The notes under the pieces: generated by a model | What the model was told of the DNA's origin: nothing | Database searches by the model: none | The model's input: the letters and a program-made list of their open reading frames with translations, nothing else | Made by a program: the position numbers and the translations under genes | Assembly: GCA_965226925.1 (NCBI GenBank) | Contig: CBDDEN010000010.1 | Span: 581,682-645,681 of the forward strand | From: CBDDCX01 sp965226925 | Lineage (GTDB): Bacteria; Gemmatimonadota; Gemmatimonadetes; Longimicrobiales; Gaopeijiaceae | DNA: 64,000 bases | Reading direction: 5' to 3' | Part shown: positions 24,450-33,896 of the stretch, one piece after another | How positions within the stretch are numbered: position 1 is the stretch's first letter | Layout: each line of letters begins with the position of its first letter

Positions 24450-24528
24450 CCTGAAACCAGGACCACCCTCCGTCGTATTCATCAACGGCGCCGATTGTCA
24501 GGGCGCGCGTAAGGTGGGGCCGTCGGGG
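24450..24528. repeat. Degenerate 72-79 bp repeat, copy B
   Basis: Direct-orientation partner of 19,919-19,990. Here the minus-strand frame HLTRALTIGAVDEYDGGWSW is open through the repeat. The short DGGWSWFQD string recalls BNR-repeat proteins, but the match is too short to name. Confidence 0.65.
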
Positions 24529-24615
24529 ATTTCCCTTGGCGAGAAGCGACCGGCGGTCCCGCTTTGCGTCCATGAACGCCTTCTGCCGGTAGCTCGCCGC
24601 GATGCGTTCCCTCGT

Positions 24616-25463
24616 TCACGATCCGTCCGCCCCTTCGCGTGCGGAGATGACCGAATGCGCCGACAGGAAGTCCGTGACGTCGGTGATGAACGCCTCCCAA
24701 CTCGGGGGACAGTCGTTGTGGCCGCAATCCCACTCGATCAGCCGGGCATCGGGTCGCGCCTCCGACAACGCGCGCGCATGCGTGAAGGGGATCACCTCGT
24801 CACGCCGACCGTGCATCAGCAGCAACGGGCCGTCGAACGAGCGAATGACGGTCTCGTTGTCGAACGCGTCCATCAGGAGAAAGCCCGGAGCCCCGAACGC
24901 CTCCCACGCCATGCGGGACAGCGAGGTGAACGTGGACTGGAGGATCAAGGCGGCGACCGGCCGGCTCGCCACCAGGTCGGTGGCGACCCCCCCCCGCCGA
25001 TCGAACGACCCATGACCACGACACGCTCGGGATCGACGTCCGGGAGCGCGACGAGCCAGTCGTAGCCGGCACGGAACGCCTCACCGATCTGCCGCCGGGA
25101 CGTCTTGCCGGCCGAATGGCCGTATCCGGGGAACTCGACGAGCAGAACGCTCATGCCGAACAGGGTCAGCTCGGCGAGGGCGGTCCAGTCGTCGATGAGC
25201 TCGCCGTTTCCGTGCGCGAAGACGAGCGCCGGACCGGGTCCGCTTTGCGGCTGGGCCGGCATGTGCCAGGCCTCCACCCTCCCGGCCGTCGACTCCAGCC
25301 AAACCCGTTGCACGCCCGGCGCCATTGTCGAGGACTCTCCCCTCTCGGGAGCCCTCGCCCCGCCTGGAAACAACAACCGCCGCTGGAGGACGAACAGCAA
25401 TACCGCGTACCCGAGGTAGCCGAGTACCGCAATCTTGACGAGGGAGATCAGGAGGCCGCGCAC
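24616..25463 (-). pseudogene. Membrane-anchored alpha/beta hydrolase, homopolymer frameshift
   Basis: BEM46/ABHD-like serine hydrolase. The N-terminal anchor MRGLLISLVKIAVLGYLGYA is followed by FAHGNGELIDDW (oxyanion region), VEFPGYGHSAGK and the nucleophile elbow VVVMGRSIGG in one frame. ASRPVAALILQSTFTSLSRM, LLLMHGRRDEVIPF (Asp) and WDCGHNDCPPSW (His) follow in the next. The break is at a run of nine G/C bases (24,987-24,995) directly after the GxSxGG motif. With one more or two fewer bases the gene is intact, so this may be a consensus error or a slippage site. Substrate unknown. Confidence 0.8.
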
Positions 25464-25484
25464 CGGTCGACTACCTCGGACAGC

Positions 25485-27104
25485 CTAGAAGCGCGAGGCC
25501 CTGATCCAAACGTCCGCGAGCGCCCACTCTCGCTCGAAGGCTTCGAGAACCTCAACCGCTTCGGCCGTCCGCCTCTGAGCGCACAGCGCCTTTTCGAGCC
25601 CGAAGAGCGACCATCCGTTGTTGGGGTGGTCGACGAGGGCGAGGCGGTAGACCTCCTCGGCCTTCTCGGGTTCGCCTGCATCGAGAAGGGCCGCTCCCAA
25701 CCAGTCGCGTGCCGAGAAGTTGAGCGGCTCGGGCTCGTCGTAGCGAAGCCCGTCTTCGATCTCCACCGCCTTCTCGACCGCCTCGACGGCCGCCCCCAGA
25801 TCTCCCTCCTCCCGGAGGATCTCACCCTCGAGGATGCCCCCGACGACGCCCAGTAGTTGTGCGGCCGTGTGTCCGCGGAACGCCGCCTCTTCGTCGGAGT
25901 TCCTCGCACCGCTGCGGACGGCGTTGAGGAATCCCCGGGCCACTTCGACATGACCCATCCGGAGATGCGCGTAACCATGGCCGAAGTCCCCGAATCCGCG
26001 GAAGATCGGGTTGTCGGCATCGTTGTCCATCTCGAGGATCTCTTCGAATCGACCGAAGCGCACCTTGGTCAGAAACTCATAGTATTTCGCTCCGCCCGTG
26101 GCCTTGGCGTAGTCCCTACCGGCCTGGACGGCCACGGCGCCCTGGCCACCCATCGACGCCGCGAAGAGGAGCATGTGCAGGTTGTGCGAGGGGTAGATCG
26201 CGAAACCCTCTCCGTACGCCGCCGCCTGATCGGAATGGAAGGCCTGGAGGTTGGCGCGCACCGCCTCCTCCCACCGCCCCACTCGGTTGTACGTGTGCGA
26301 CGGCATGTGGTTGATGTGGCTGGCACCCGGTATGGAGTTGCCCAGGTGGTCCGCGCACGCTTCGGCCTTGTCCGGCCTGGTGGTCGACTCGGTCGCATGG
26401 ACGTACAGATGGCACACGCCGGGATGCGTGATGTCCTGAGCCAGCGCGTCCTCCAAAACCGCATGGATACGCCGGATCTCGGCCCGATCTCCATTCCAGC
26501 TCCCGCGCCTCGGCTCCAGGAGCATGAGCCCCTCGCCGTAGAGGAACCCGGCGTCCAGATCGGTCGGGTGTTTGCCGTAGGCCCTCCCCATGGCTTCGGC
26601 GTAGGTCGTGTCGACCGCGATCTGGGGCGCACGATCGGTGCGACCCGTATAACGGATCTCCATGGTTTCGATCAGGTCCCGCTCCACCTCGTTGGCGTGG
26701 TCGGGAGCGTGCTCCAGGGCCTTCTTCATGGCGGCCTGAGCACGTGGAAGCGAGCCCGGCCCCATGGGACCATTCATGTACGGACCCCACGCCCACGCCT
26801 CACCCCAGTAGCACATCGCACAGTCCGGGTCTCGGAGCTGAGCCTCACGGAACGAGCGCGCCGCGTCCTCGGGGGTGAACGCGTACATCAGTTGGATGCC
26901 CTGGTTGAAGAACGCCTGAGCTTCGGGCGATTTCGTCGTAATCGTTCGTGAGAACGGCCCGAGGCCCTTCGCGAAAAGGGGCATCGGCACCTTGAAGCTC
27001 TCGGGCATCTCTGGATCGGAGGTCTCCTGGCCCGACGCACCCCCGAAGGTCGTGATGACGAGAAGGGCGGTCAGGGCTGTGGAAGCCGGTGATCTCCAAA
27101 CCAT
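25485..27104 (-). CDS. Secreted tetratricopeptide-repeat protein
   Basis: 539 residues. The start at 27,104 is preceded by AGGAGA and gives the signal peptide MVWRSPASTALTALLVITTF with cleavage near GASGQ. TPR-like helices follow (EAQAFFNQGIQLMYAFTPED; REAQLRDPDCAMCYWGEAWA) with the conserved INHMPSHTYNRVGRWEEAVR and C-terminal TPRs (AGEPEKAEEVYRLALVDHPN). This family of periplasmic TPR proteins is common in Gemmatimonadota and Acidobacteria-like genomes; its function is unknown. It lies downstream of the LuxR regulator on the same strand with a 210-bp gap. Confidence 0.75.
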   Translation of the reverse strand: MVWRSPASTALTALLVITTFGGASGQETSDPEMPESFKVPMPLFAKGLGPFSRTITTKSPEAQAFFNQGIQLMYAFTPEDAARSFREAQLRDPDCAMCYWGEAWAWGPYMNGPMGPGSLPRAQAAMKKALEHAPDHANEVERDLIETMEIRYTGRTDRAPQIAVDTTYAEAMGRAYGKHPTDLDAGFLYGEGLMLLEPRRGSWNGDRAEIRRIHAVLEDALAQDITHPGVCHLYVHATESTTRPDKAEACADHLGNSIPGASHINHMPSHTYNRVGRWEEAVRANLQAFHSDQAAAYGEGFAIYPSHNLHMLLFAASMGGQGAVAVQAGRDYAKATGGAKYYEFLTKVRFGRFEEILEMDNDADNPIFRGFGDFGHGYAHLRMGHVEVARGFLNAVRSGARNSDEEAAFRGHTAAQLLGVVGGILEGEILREEGDLGAAVEAVEKAVEIEDGLRYDEPEPLNFSARDWLGAALLDAGEPEKAEEVYRLALVDHPNNGWSLFGLEKALCAQRRTAEAVEVLEAFEREWALADVWIRASRF

Positions 27105-27314
27105 GGCGGTATCTCCTGTAAGGCGCTGTCGACGTGGGCGGGGGCCCTGAAGGCAAGCCTTCAAGATGGCCCCCAGCCCTGTCCGCCGTCCAGCTTCGGC
27201 GGAGCCACCGGCACGCATCGTCCTCCCTGGAGGACATATCGGAGGCTCGCTCCCGAGCGATCGATCTTTGTGAGGATCTTCGTTCTTATGCGGAGCCCTT
27301 TTCAAGCCGGACGT

Positions 27315-30300
27315 TCAGCCCGCCTGCTCACGCTCCAGAAGGTTGTTCTCGGTGACGTAGGCCGCCAACTCCCCTCGAGAGCCGAGCTCCAACTTGCGAT
27401 AGATGTTCGACAGATGCGTGCTGACGGTACGCCGTGCGATATCCAGCTCCTTGGCCACCGCCTTGTCGGAGCGGCCCAACGCCACGAGTCGCGCGATCTC
27501 GAGCTCGCGCCGCGTGAGCCCTCCCGCGCCCGCTCCGGCCGACCGGCTCGGCGGGCGGACGTCCAACTCGCGGAACATGTCGCGGGTTTTCTGCAGTTCG
27601 CCCTCCGCCTTCATCTTCAGGAAGGCCCCGTGTACGTACCGAAGCTCACGCAAAGCCCCGTCGCGGTCCCCCAGATCGGCCAACCGCCCGGCGAGCTGAC
27701 GGCGTACCCGGGCGCCGTCGAACACCATCGGCAACGCCTCCAAGTCCTTCGCCGCCTCCGCGAGGAGAACGGTGGACGCCCGCACGTCACCGGCGTGCCA
27801 GACCTTGATGCCCTCGAAGGCCTTGCCCCAGGCCAGGGCCAGGCGATTGCCCATACGCTTGCCGTAGCGGTTCAGGCGTTGCTCGATGTGCGCCGCCCCG
27901 GGGGCGTCGTCGAGTTCGAGGTAGGCCTCCGCGATCAGCGGCAGAAGACTGTGGACGGCCCAGACTATGAACCCGGAGTTCTCGGCGATGGCCAGGCCTT
28001 GCTCCCCCACCTTGATCGCCTCCTCATACTCGCCTTCGGCCACGTGGCACGCGGCTTTGCCGATGTGCGCCGGCAGCACGAGGTGAACACGGAGCGTGTC
28101 ACCACCCTCCGCGCCGGACAGCTGCCAAGCCTCTTCGACGCACTCTTTTCCCCGCTCGATCTCGCCTCGGCCGAAGTAGATCAGGGAGAGGAAAACGAGC
28201 AGTCGCGGCAGAAGAGCGTCCTGGCCGAGCGCTCGGGCCTTGGCGACGGATCGCTCTCCCAGGGCGATCCCCGTGTCCCACCTGCCGGCCGCCGCCGCGT
28301 GCTCGATGAAGATCTCGGCCGTCCAGAGTTCCAGGACGGGTGATCGGAGCTCCTCAGCCAACTCCTGGCAACGGTGAATGTGGGCATCCATCGTCTCGGT
28401 ATCGCCGAGAAACCCCTCCAACACCGCCAGTTGCCAGTACACCCAGTAGGTGACGTGCGCGTCCCCCGCGGCCTGGGACAGCGGTATGGCCTCCCGGCCG
28501 TGCTCACGGACCTTCTCGGGATTGCCCAGCCACGTGTGCAGTATCATCAGCCCGCGGTGCACTCGGGCGAGCAGGCCGGGATCCGACACATCGCCGGCCA
28601 GCGCCAGCGCAGCCTCCATCTCCGCCTGGGCTTCCTCGGCCCGCCCTTCGGACTGCAGGGCATTGCCCTTGTGGAGCCGCAGGTGGGCTTCGACGACGCG
28701 ATCCTCGGCCGAGACGGCGCGCTCAAGGCCGAGCTCATAAGCGGCCAGGGCCTCGTCGTACCGCCCTCGGAAGTAGGCCCCCTGCCCTATGCGCCCGTAC
28801 AGACGCCCGGCCCGAGCGTCCTCGTGCCTCTCGAGGGCCATCGCCAGCGCCGCCTGCCAGTGCTCCGCGGCACCGCCGTATTCGCCCGAGCGTTGGAGCG
28901 CGCGTGCCATGTCCTCCTCAAGCGACAGCAGGTCCAACCCCGAGCCCGGCTCACGAACGGCACTCCGGACGTCTCCGACGCGGGCGAGTGCGTCCCCCAG
29001 GAAGCCGACCGCTTCACGGTCCGCCCGCCGGGCCAGCGCCTCTCGGCCGGCCGCCGACAGATAAGCGATGACCCGATCCTCGTTGGTGCCGGCGCGAGAG
29101 AAGTGATAGGCCAGCTGGTGAGTGCGGTCGTTCAGGGAAGCGCCCACCTCCCCCTCCAGGACCTCCCCGATGGTGCGGTGAAGGCTCCGTGCCCGGGCGA
29201 GGCCGATGTCGGCGTAGAGGACCTCCTGCACGAGTGGGTGGGAGAACCTATAGACGATCGAGCTGCCCTCTGCGGCTTCGTCGACGAGTTGCTTCGCACG
29301 GAGTTCGTCGACGCCGCCGAGAAAGGTCTCCTCTTCCAAGCCGGTGACGGCTCGGAGCAGCTGATAGGTCGCACTCGTGCCGGCCACCGCGAGCGCCGAA
29401 GCGATCTGCGTCGCCGCCGGCGACAGCTCTCCCATCCGCGCCGTGACCGCCTCCGTCACCGACTCCGGCAGCTCAACGTCGTCGACTTCCCAACCCAGCC
29501 AGGTACCGTCACGCAGGTAGAGGCTCCCGGAATCCACCAGCGCGTTCAGAATCTCACCGATGAAGTGCGGATTGCCTCCGGTCCGTGCGTGGACGCGGGT
29601 CGAGAGTCCGTCGGAGACGCCCCGATCCACGTCGAACACCCGCCGCACCAGCTCGCCCGTGGTGTCCGCCGAGATGGGGCCGACATCGAGGACTCTGGCA
29701 TTCGGGACCGACACCAGGGATCTCTCCATGGCCTCGAAAGCGGCGTTCTCGCCCTTCCTCTCTACGTTGTACGTGCACACCACCAACACCGAAGACTCGG
29801 CGAGGTGACGGCTCACGAAGTGAAGAAGATCGAGACCGGACGGATCGCTCCAGTGCACGTCGTCGAGTGCGACGAGAACGGGTTTCTTCTCCCCGAGTCG
29901 GCGCAGGAACTCCGTGAAGTTCCAGTGGATCCGGGTTTGCAGCTCACCCGACTCTCCGGCGATCCCCACCGACGCCTCATCCGCGCCGGTGGCCAGGGCG
30001 GGTACGACGCGGGCGAGCTCCTCCTCCCCTCCGCGCGTGAGCACGGCCAGGGTCGAGGCGTCCATGTCCCTGAGGCCCGGCAGGAAGGCATTGGACCAGA
30101 GCCCGTAGGGGACCCCCGTCTCGACCCGGTACGCCTGCCCCCGCACGGCCAAGAACCCGAGCCGGTGCGCCTCTTCGGCCGCAGCGACCGCGAGGCGAGA
30201 CTTGCCTATGCCCGTAGCGCCCCTCAGGAAGACGGCTTCCCCGGTGCCGGAAGCCGCATTGGCCAGGGCAGACCCGAGAAGATCGAGTTCTTCGGATCGT

Positions 30301-30335
30301 CCGACGAGGGGTAGGGGGGGCAGCATATGTGCCAT
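27315..30335 (-). CDS. Large ATPase-type LuxR transcriptional regulator (MalT/LAL-like)
   Basis: 1006 residues from MAHMLPPLPLVGRSEELDLL. The N-terminal STAND/AAA ATPase has Walker A FLRGATGIGKSRLA and Walker B VLVALDDVHWSDPSGLDLL, with TGGNPHFIGEIL as in NB-ARC-like sensors. A long helical TPR region follows (about 450-900). The C-terminus is a LuxR HTH: LTRRELEIARLVALGRSDKA then RRTVSTHLSNIYRKLELGSR. Such proteins activate transcription after ligand-driven, ATP-dependent oligomerisation. Divergent from the ABC exporter operon, which may be its target. Confidence 0.85.
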   Translation of the reverse strand: MAHMLPPLPLVGRSEELDLLGSALANAASGTGEAVFLRGATGIGKSRLAVAAAEEAHRLGFLAVRGQAYRVETGVPYGLWSNAFLPGLRDMDASTLAVLTRGGEEELARVVPALATGADEASVGIAGESGELQTRIHWNFTEFLRRLGEKKPVLVALDDVHWSDPSGLDLLHFVSRHLAESSVLVVCTYNVERKGENAAFEAMERSLVSVPNARVLDVGPISADTTGELVRRVFDVDRGVSDGLSTRVHARTGGNPHFIGEILNALVDSGSLYLRDGTWLGWEVDDVELPESVTEAVTARMGELSPAATQIASALAVAGTSATYQLLRAVTGLEEETFLGGVDELRAKQLVDEAAEGSSIVYRFSHPLVQEVLYADIGLARARSLHRTIGEVLEGEVGASLNDRTHQLAYHFSRAGTNEDRVIAYLSAAGREALARRADREAVGFLGDALARVGDVRSAVREPGSGLDLLSLEEDMARALQRSGEYGGAAEHWQAALAMALERHEDARAGRLYGRIGQGAYFRGRYDEALAAYELGLERAVSAEDRVVEAHLRLHKGNALQSEGRAEEAQAEMEAALALAGDVSDPGLLARVHRGLMILHTWLGNPEKVREHGREAIPLSQAAGDAHVTYWVYWQLAVLEGFLGDTETMDAHIHRCQELAEELRSPVLELWTAEIFIEHAAAAGRWDTGIALGERSVAKARALGQDALLPRLLVFLSLIYFGRGEIERGKECVEEAWQLSGAEGGDTLRVHLVLPAHIGKAACHVAEGEYEEAIKVGEQGLAIAENSGFIVWAVHSLLPLIAEAYLELDDAPGAAHIEQRLNRYGKRMGNRLALAWGKAFEGIKVWHAGDVRASTVLLAEAAKDLEALPMVFDGARVRRQLAGRLADLGDRDGALRELRYVHGAFLKMKAEGELQKTRDMFRELDVRPPSRSAGAGAGGLTRRELEIARLVALGRSDKAVAKELDIARRTVSTHLSNIYRKLELGSRGELAAYVTENNLLEREQAG

Positions 30336-30675
30336 AGCGGATCCCACCTGTGATGAATTGTTGCATACTCCTCCATCCGCCCCCACGGCACAAGCCCTTC
30401 GGCGCCGGTGCACCGGTCGCCTAACAACCCGAATTGAGGCAACCCGACCGCTCGGGTTCGCGACTAAGAAAGAGGCGAAAACGTCCGAGCGAAGCCCCGG
30501 AACCGGTGCCGGTCCAGTCCCGGCGCACGGTCCTGGACAAGCCCTCGGGCGTCCTTTAGACTCTTCGCGACTCGGCGGAACAAAGGTCTGGCCACGGCCG
30601 CGTGGGCGTGCTCGGGCACCGACGCGGCTTCTTGTTGCTCACATGGTGGACTCCAGGTCAGGAGGAATGGCAGGG
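30336..30675. other. Divergent intergenic region between LuxR regulator and ABC operon
   Basis: 340 bp with no convincing gene. It contains the imperfect inverted repeat CCGGAACCGG-TGCCGGTCC (about 30,497-30,518) and must hold both promoters; no clear -35/-10 pair stands out. Confidence 0.4.
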
Positions 30676-31650
30676 ATGATTGCCGTTGAAGGCGTGACGA
30701 AACGTTTTGGTGACCTCATCGCGGTTCGGGACCTCGACTTCGAGGTGGACCGGGGCGAGGTGGTGGGCTTTCTCGGACCGAACGGGGCCGGCAAGACCAC
30801 GACCATGAGGATGTTGACCGGCACACTGGAGCCCGACGAGGGCCGAGTGCTCTTCGACGGGGTGCCTATCGGAGACGACCTCACGGGTGCCAAGGAGCGC
30901 GTGGGATACCTGCCCGAGGCGAACCCGCTCTACGACGAGATGCTCGTGGCGGAGTACCTCGAGTACGCGGCTCGCCTGAGGATGCTCGAGGCGGCCACGG
31001 CCCGTTCAGCCATCTCCGACGCCGTCGACGAGACGGGCACGGGTGAGGTGTTCTTCCGCCCCATCTCGGAACTCTCGAAGGGATTCCGGCAGCGGGTGGG
31101 TCTGGCGGCCGCCATCCTCCATCATCCCGAGATCCTCGTCCTGGACGAGCCCACCGAAGGCCTCGATCCCAACCAGCGCGTGGACATCCGGAATCTGGTC
31201 AGCGCGCTGGGCCGCGAGCGGACGGTGCTTCTGAGCACTCACGTCATGCAAGAGGTCGAGGCGACGTGTACGCGACTGCTGATCATCAGTCGCGGCCAAC
31301 TGGTGGCGAACGGGGCCGTCACGGACCTGCTCGCCGCCGGCCGAGGCCTGTCCAGCTACATGGTCGAGGCCGAGGGCCCCGGCGTGGCCGACTCCCTCGG
31401 CCGGCTGCCCGGGGTCGACTCCCACACCTCGGAGGAGATCGAAGGCCGGACGCGCGTACGGTTGTCCGTGACCGGCCGGGGAGAGCTCCGCCCCGAGATC
31501 TTCCGCATGGCCACGGAGAAGCAGTGGGTGCTGTGGGAGCTGCACCGCGAGAAGGCCACTCTGGAACAGATATTCCGTGAGTTGACCGCCGACGGAGCCG
31601 AGGCGGCCACGGCCGCAGAGGCGGCCGGGGAGAGCGAGATGCCGTCATGA
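30676..31650 (+). CDS. ABC transporter ATP-binding protein (GldA/NosF-like)
   Basis: 324 residues. Walker A GFLGPNGAGKTTTMRML, Q-loop region RVGYLPEANPLYDEM, signature LSKGFRQRVGLAAAI, Walker B ILVLDEPTEGLDPNQ and switch His in LLSTHVMQEVE are all present. Start 30,676 (MIAVEGVTKRFG) is preferred because AGGAGG lies about 10 nt upstream; 30,667 is too close to it. It powers the GldF/GldG-like membrane protein encoded next, with which it overlaps by 4 nt (ATGA). Related systems serve export or gliding-type functions; the substrate is unknown. Confidence 0.87.
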   Translation: MIAVEGVTKRFGDLIAVRDLDFEVDRGEVVGFLGPNGAGKTTTMRMLTGTLEPDEGRVLFDGVPIGDDLTGAKERVGYLPEANPLYDEMLVAEYLEYAARLRMLEAATARSAISDAVDETGTGEVFFRPISELSKGFRQRVGLAAAILHHPEILVLDEPTEGLDPNQRVDIRNLVSALGRERTVLLSTHVMQEVEATCTRLLIISRGQLVANGAVTDLLAAGRGLSSYMVEAEGPGVADSLGRLPGVDSHTSEEIEGRTRVRLSVTGRGELRPEIFRMATEKQWVLWELHREKATLEQIFRELTADGAEAATAAEAAGESEMPS

Positions 31651-33896
31651 GGCGCGCCTGGAACGTGGCACGACGAGAGGTCGCCACCTTCTTCGACCAC
31701 CCCACCGCGTACATCCTGGTGGTGGCGTTCCTGGGCCTGGGCCTCTTCCTGACCTTCCGCACTCTCTATGCGGTCGGAATCGCCACCCTGCGCCCGTTCT
31801 TCGACATGCTGCCGTGGCTCTTCGCCGTCTTCATTCCAGCCATGACCATGCGCGCTCTTGCGGAAGAAAAGCGGAGCGGCACGCTGGAGTGGCTCCTGGC
31901 GCATCCCCTCGGGGAGGTGGAGGTGATCGCCGGCAAGTTCATGGGGAACTGGATCTTCGCGCTCATCGCCCTCGCGGGTAGCGTGCCGATGGCGATCGGG
32001 TTGCTCATGGTATCGGAGGCCGACGCCTGCATCATGGTTGCCCAGTACGTCGGCGCCTGCCTTTTGGCGGCGCAGGGCGTGGCCGTGGGCCTGTGGGCAT
32101 CGAGCCTGTCGCGAAACCAGATCACCGCGTTCATGGTTGCGGCTTCGGCGTCCTTCTTCCTGGTGTTGATCGGGACTCCGGTGGTTCTCATCGGACTGCC
32201 GCCCGCGCTGGGGGCTGCCGTGTCCGGCCTGTCCGTCATGGGGCACTTCGGCAACGTGGCCAGAGGCGTGGTCGACCTGCGGGACGTCATCTACTTCTTG
32301 TCGACCACGGCCCTGTTCCTCGTCTTGGCGGCGGGCCACATGAGCGGGAATCGGCTGTCGCACGGGCGAGGCGCGTACCGCCGTCTCCGGACCGGGACGG
32401 TAGGACTGATCGGTGTGGTCGTCGTCGTCAACCTCCTGGGCGGTAACATCAGAGGACGTTTGGACCTGACCAGCGGCGGGCTGTATACGCTGTCAGACGG
32501 GAGCCGAACGATCTTGAGGGGGTTGGACGACATCGTGACGCTCAAGCTCGTCGTTTCCGATGAGCTCCCCACCGAGCTCGTGCCTTCGCTGCGTGACGTG
32601 AGAGACCTCGTCTCGGACCTGCAGCGGGCCGCGGGGGGATGGCTCGTCGTGGAGAACCCGAACCCGGACGACGACGAAGATTCGGCGGCCGAGGCGCGCG
32701 CCCTGGGCGTCTCTCAGAACGAGTTCAACGTGCTGAGGGACGACGAATTCGAGGTGCGCCGGGGATGGTTCGGGCTCGCCCTCCTCTACGCCGATGAGCG
32801 GGAGGTCATCCCGTACATCAACCGCTCGGACGACCTCGAATTCCGCATCGTCTCGAGCATCTCCACCATGACCACGGTGGTGAAGCCCAAGGTGACGTTC
32901 CTGACCGGATTCGGGGCCGAGAGCGCCGGAGTCTTCCCTTCCCTTCAGCAGGGCCTGGCAGACCGATACCAGGTCGGCGCCGCCGACGTCTCGGGAGACA
33001 CGCTTCCCGAGCTCGACTCCCGCACAACGGACATCGTCGTGTTGGCCGGACCCGACCAGGAGATGCCCGACGACGTGATCCGGATCGTGCGCTCATACAT
33101 CGAAGGTGGTGGCGCGGCGCTCTTCCTCCTGGACAACAACCAGGTCTCGCCCGAGTCACCGACGACCATCGCGGTTCGTACCGGGCTCGAAGGCTTCCTG
33201 GAGGACAACGGAATCCGCATGGACGCGGGGATGGCTCTGGACTACAGCTCCAACTCGACCATCTCCATGGGCCGCCAGGGGATCTTCAACGTGGTGCGTC
33301 CCTACCCTCTCTGGCCCATCGCCCTGAGGGGGGACGACCATTCGACCACCAGGGACCTGAACAACCTGAGTGTGGGCTGGGCAACGGCGATCTCGGTCAC
33401 CGACAGCACGCGGGTGCGCAGGCTCTGGGTGACCAGCGAGGCCGGAGGCATCCAGCCGCCGGGTGGACTGATCATGCCCGAGGCACTCTCGCAGCCCAAC
33501 CCGGACGACCTCGAGACGGTGACCCTCGCGGTAGCCGTCGAGTCGGCCTCCTCCGGAGACCCGGCCGGGGAAGAAGCGGGCACTGCGGCGGGGGGGCGAA
33601 TGATCGTGATCGGAGACGTGGACTTCCTACAAGAGCAGTTCGTGCGCTCCAACCCGCAAAACCTGATCTTCACCGCCAACGCCATCGACTGGCTCGCTCA
33701 GGACGAGGCGCTCATCGACATCCGCTCCAAAACGCGCACGCCCCCGGCGATGGCCTTTACGTCGGACTTTCAGAAGACGGGCTTGAAGTGGGGGAATCTG
33801 GTGGGCGTGCCGCTGCTGTTCGTGTTGGGCGGCACAGCACGTGTAACCGGCCGGCGGCGTAGGGCCGAGGCGCGCTGGAAGCAGATGACCCGATGA
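31647..33896 (+). CDS. GldF-GldG-like fused ABC permease/auxiliary protein
   Basis: 749 residues. Residues 1-240 are an ABC-2 type permease with six membrane helices (AYILVVAFLGLGLFLTFRTL; EEKRSGTLEWLLAHPLGEVE). Residues about 255-720 are a GldG/IFT-like extracytoplasmic domain (DLTSGGLYTLSDGSRTILRG; PYINRSDDLEFRIVSSISTM; VVLAGPDQEMPDDVIRIVRS), with a final membrane helix near WGNLVGVPLLFVLGG. In many bacteria these are separate proteins; here they are one chain. Overlaps both neighbours by 4 nt. Confidence 0.85.
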   Translation: MRRAWNVARREVATFFDHPTAYILVVAFLGLGLFLTFRTLYAVGIATLRPFFDMLPWLFAVFIPAMTMRALAEEKRSGTLEWLLAHPLGEVEVIAGKFMGNWIFALIALAGSVPMAIGLLMVSEADACIMVAQYVGACLLAAQGVAVGLWASSLSRNQITAFMVAASASFFLVLIGTPVVLIGLPPALGAAVSGLSVMGHFGNVARGVVDLRDVIYFLSTTALFLVLAAGHMSGNRLSHGRGAYRRLRTGTVGLIGVVVVVNLLGGNIRGRLDLTSGGLYTLSDGSRTILRGLDDIVTLKLVVSDELPTELVPSLRDVRDLVSDLQRAAGGWLVVENPNPDDDEDSAAEARALGVSQNEFNVLRDDEFEVRRGWFGLALLYADEREVIPYINRSDDLEFRIVSSISTMTTVVKPKVTFLTGFGAESAGVFPSLQQGLADRYQVGAADVSGDTLPELDSRTTDIVVLAGPDQEMPDDVIRIVRSYIEGGGAALFLLDNNQVSPESPTTIAVRTGLEGFLEDNGIRMDAGMALDYSSNSTISMGRQGIFNVVRPYPLWPIALRGDDHSTTRDLNNLSVGWATAISVTDSTRVRRLWVTSEAGGIQPPGGLIMPEALSQPNPDDLETVTLAVAVESASSGDPAGEEAGTAAGGRMIVIGDVDFLQEQFVRSNPQNLIFTANAIDWLAQDEALIDIRSKTRTPPAMAFTSDFQKTGLKWGNLVGVPLLFVLGGTARVTGRRRRAEARWKQMTR

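Noticed and set aside
24169..24573. 134-codon minus-strand ORF as a gene of its own
   Set aside because: It is a chance join of the repeat copy B and the frameshifted nqrF fragment.
28374..30314. 646-codon plus-strand frame opposite the LuxR regulator
   Set aside because: It is the antisense shadow of a GC-rich gene; the minus strand carries clear Walker, TPR and LuxR motifs, and the plus frame has none.
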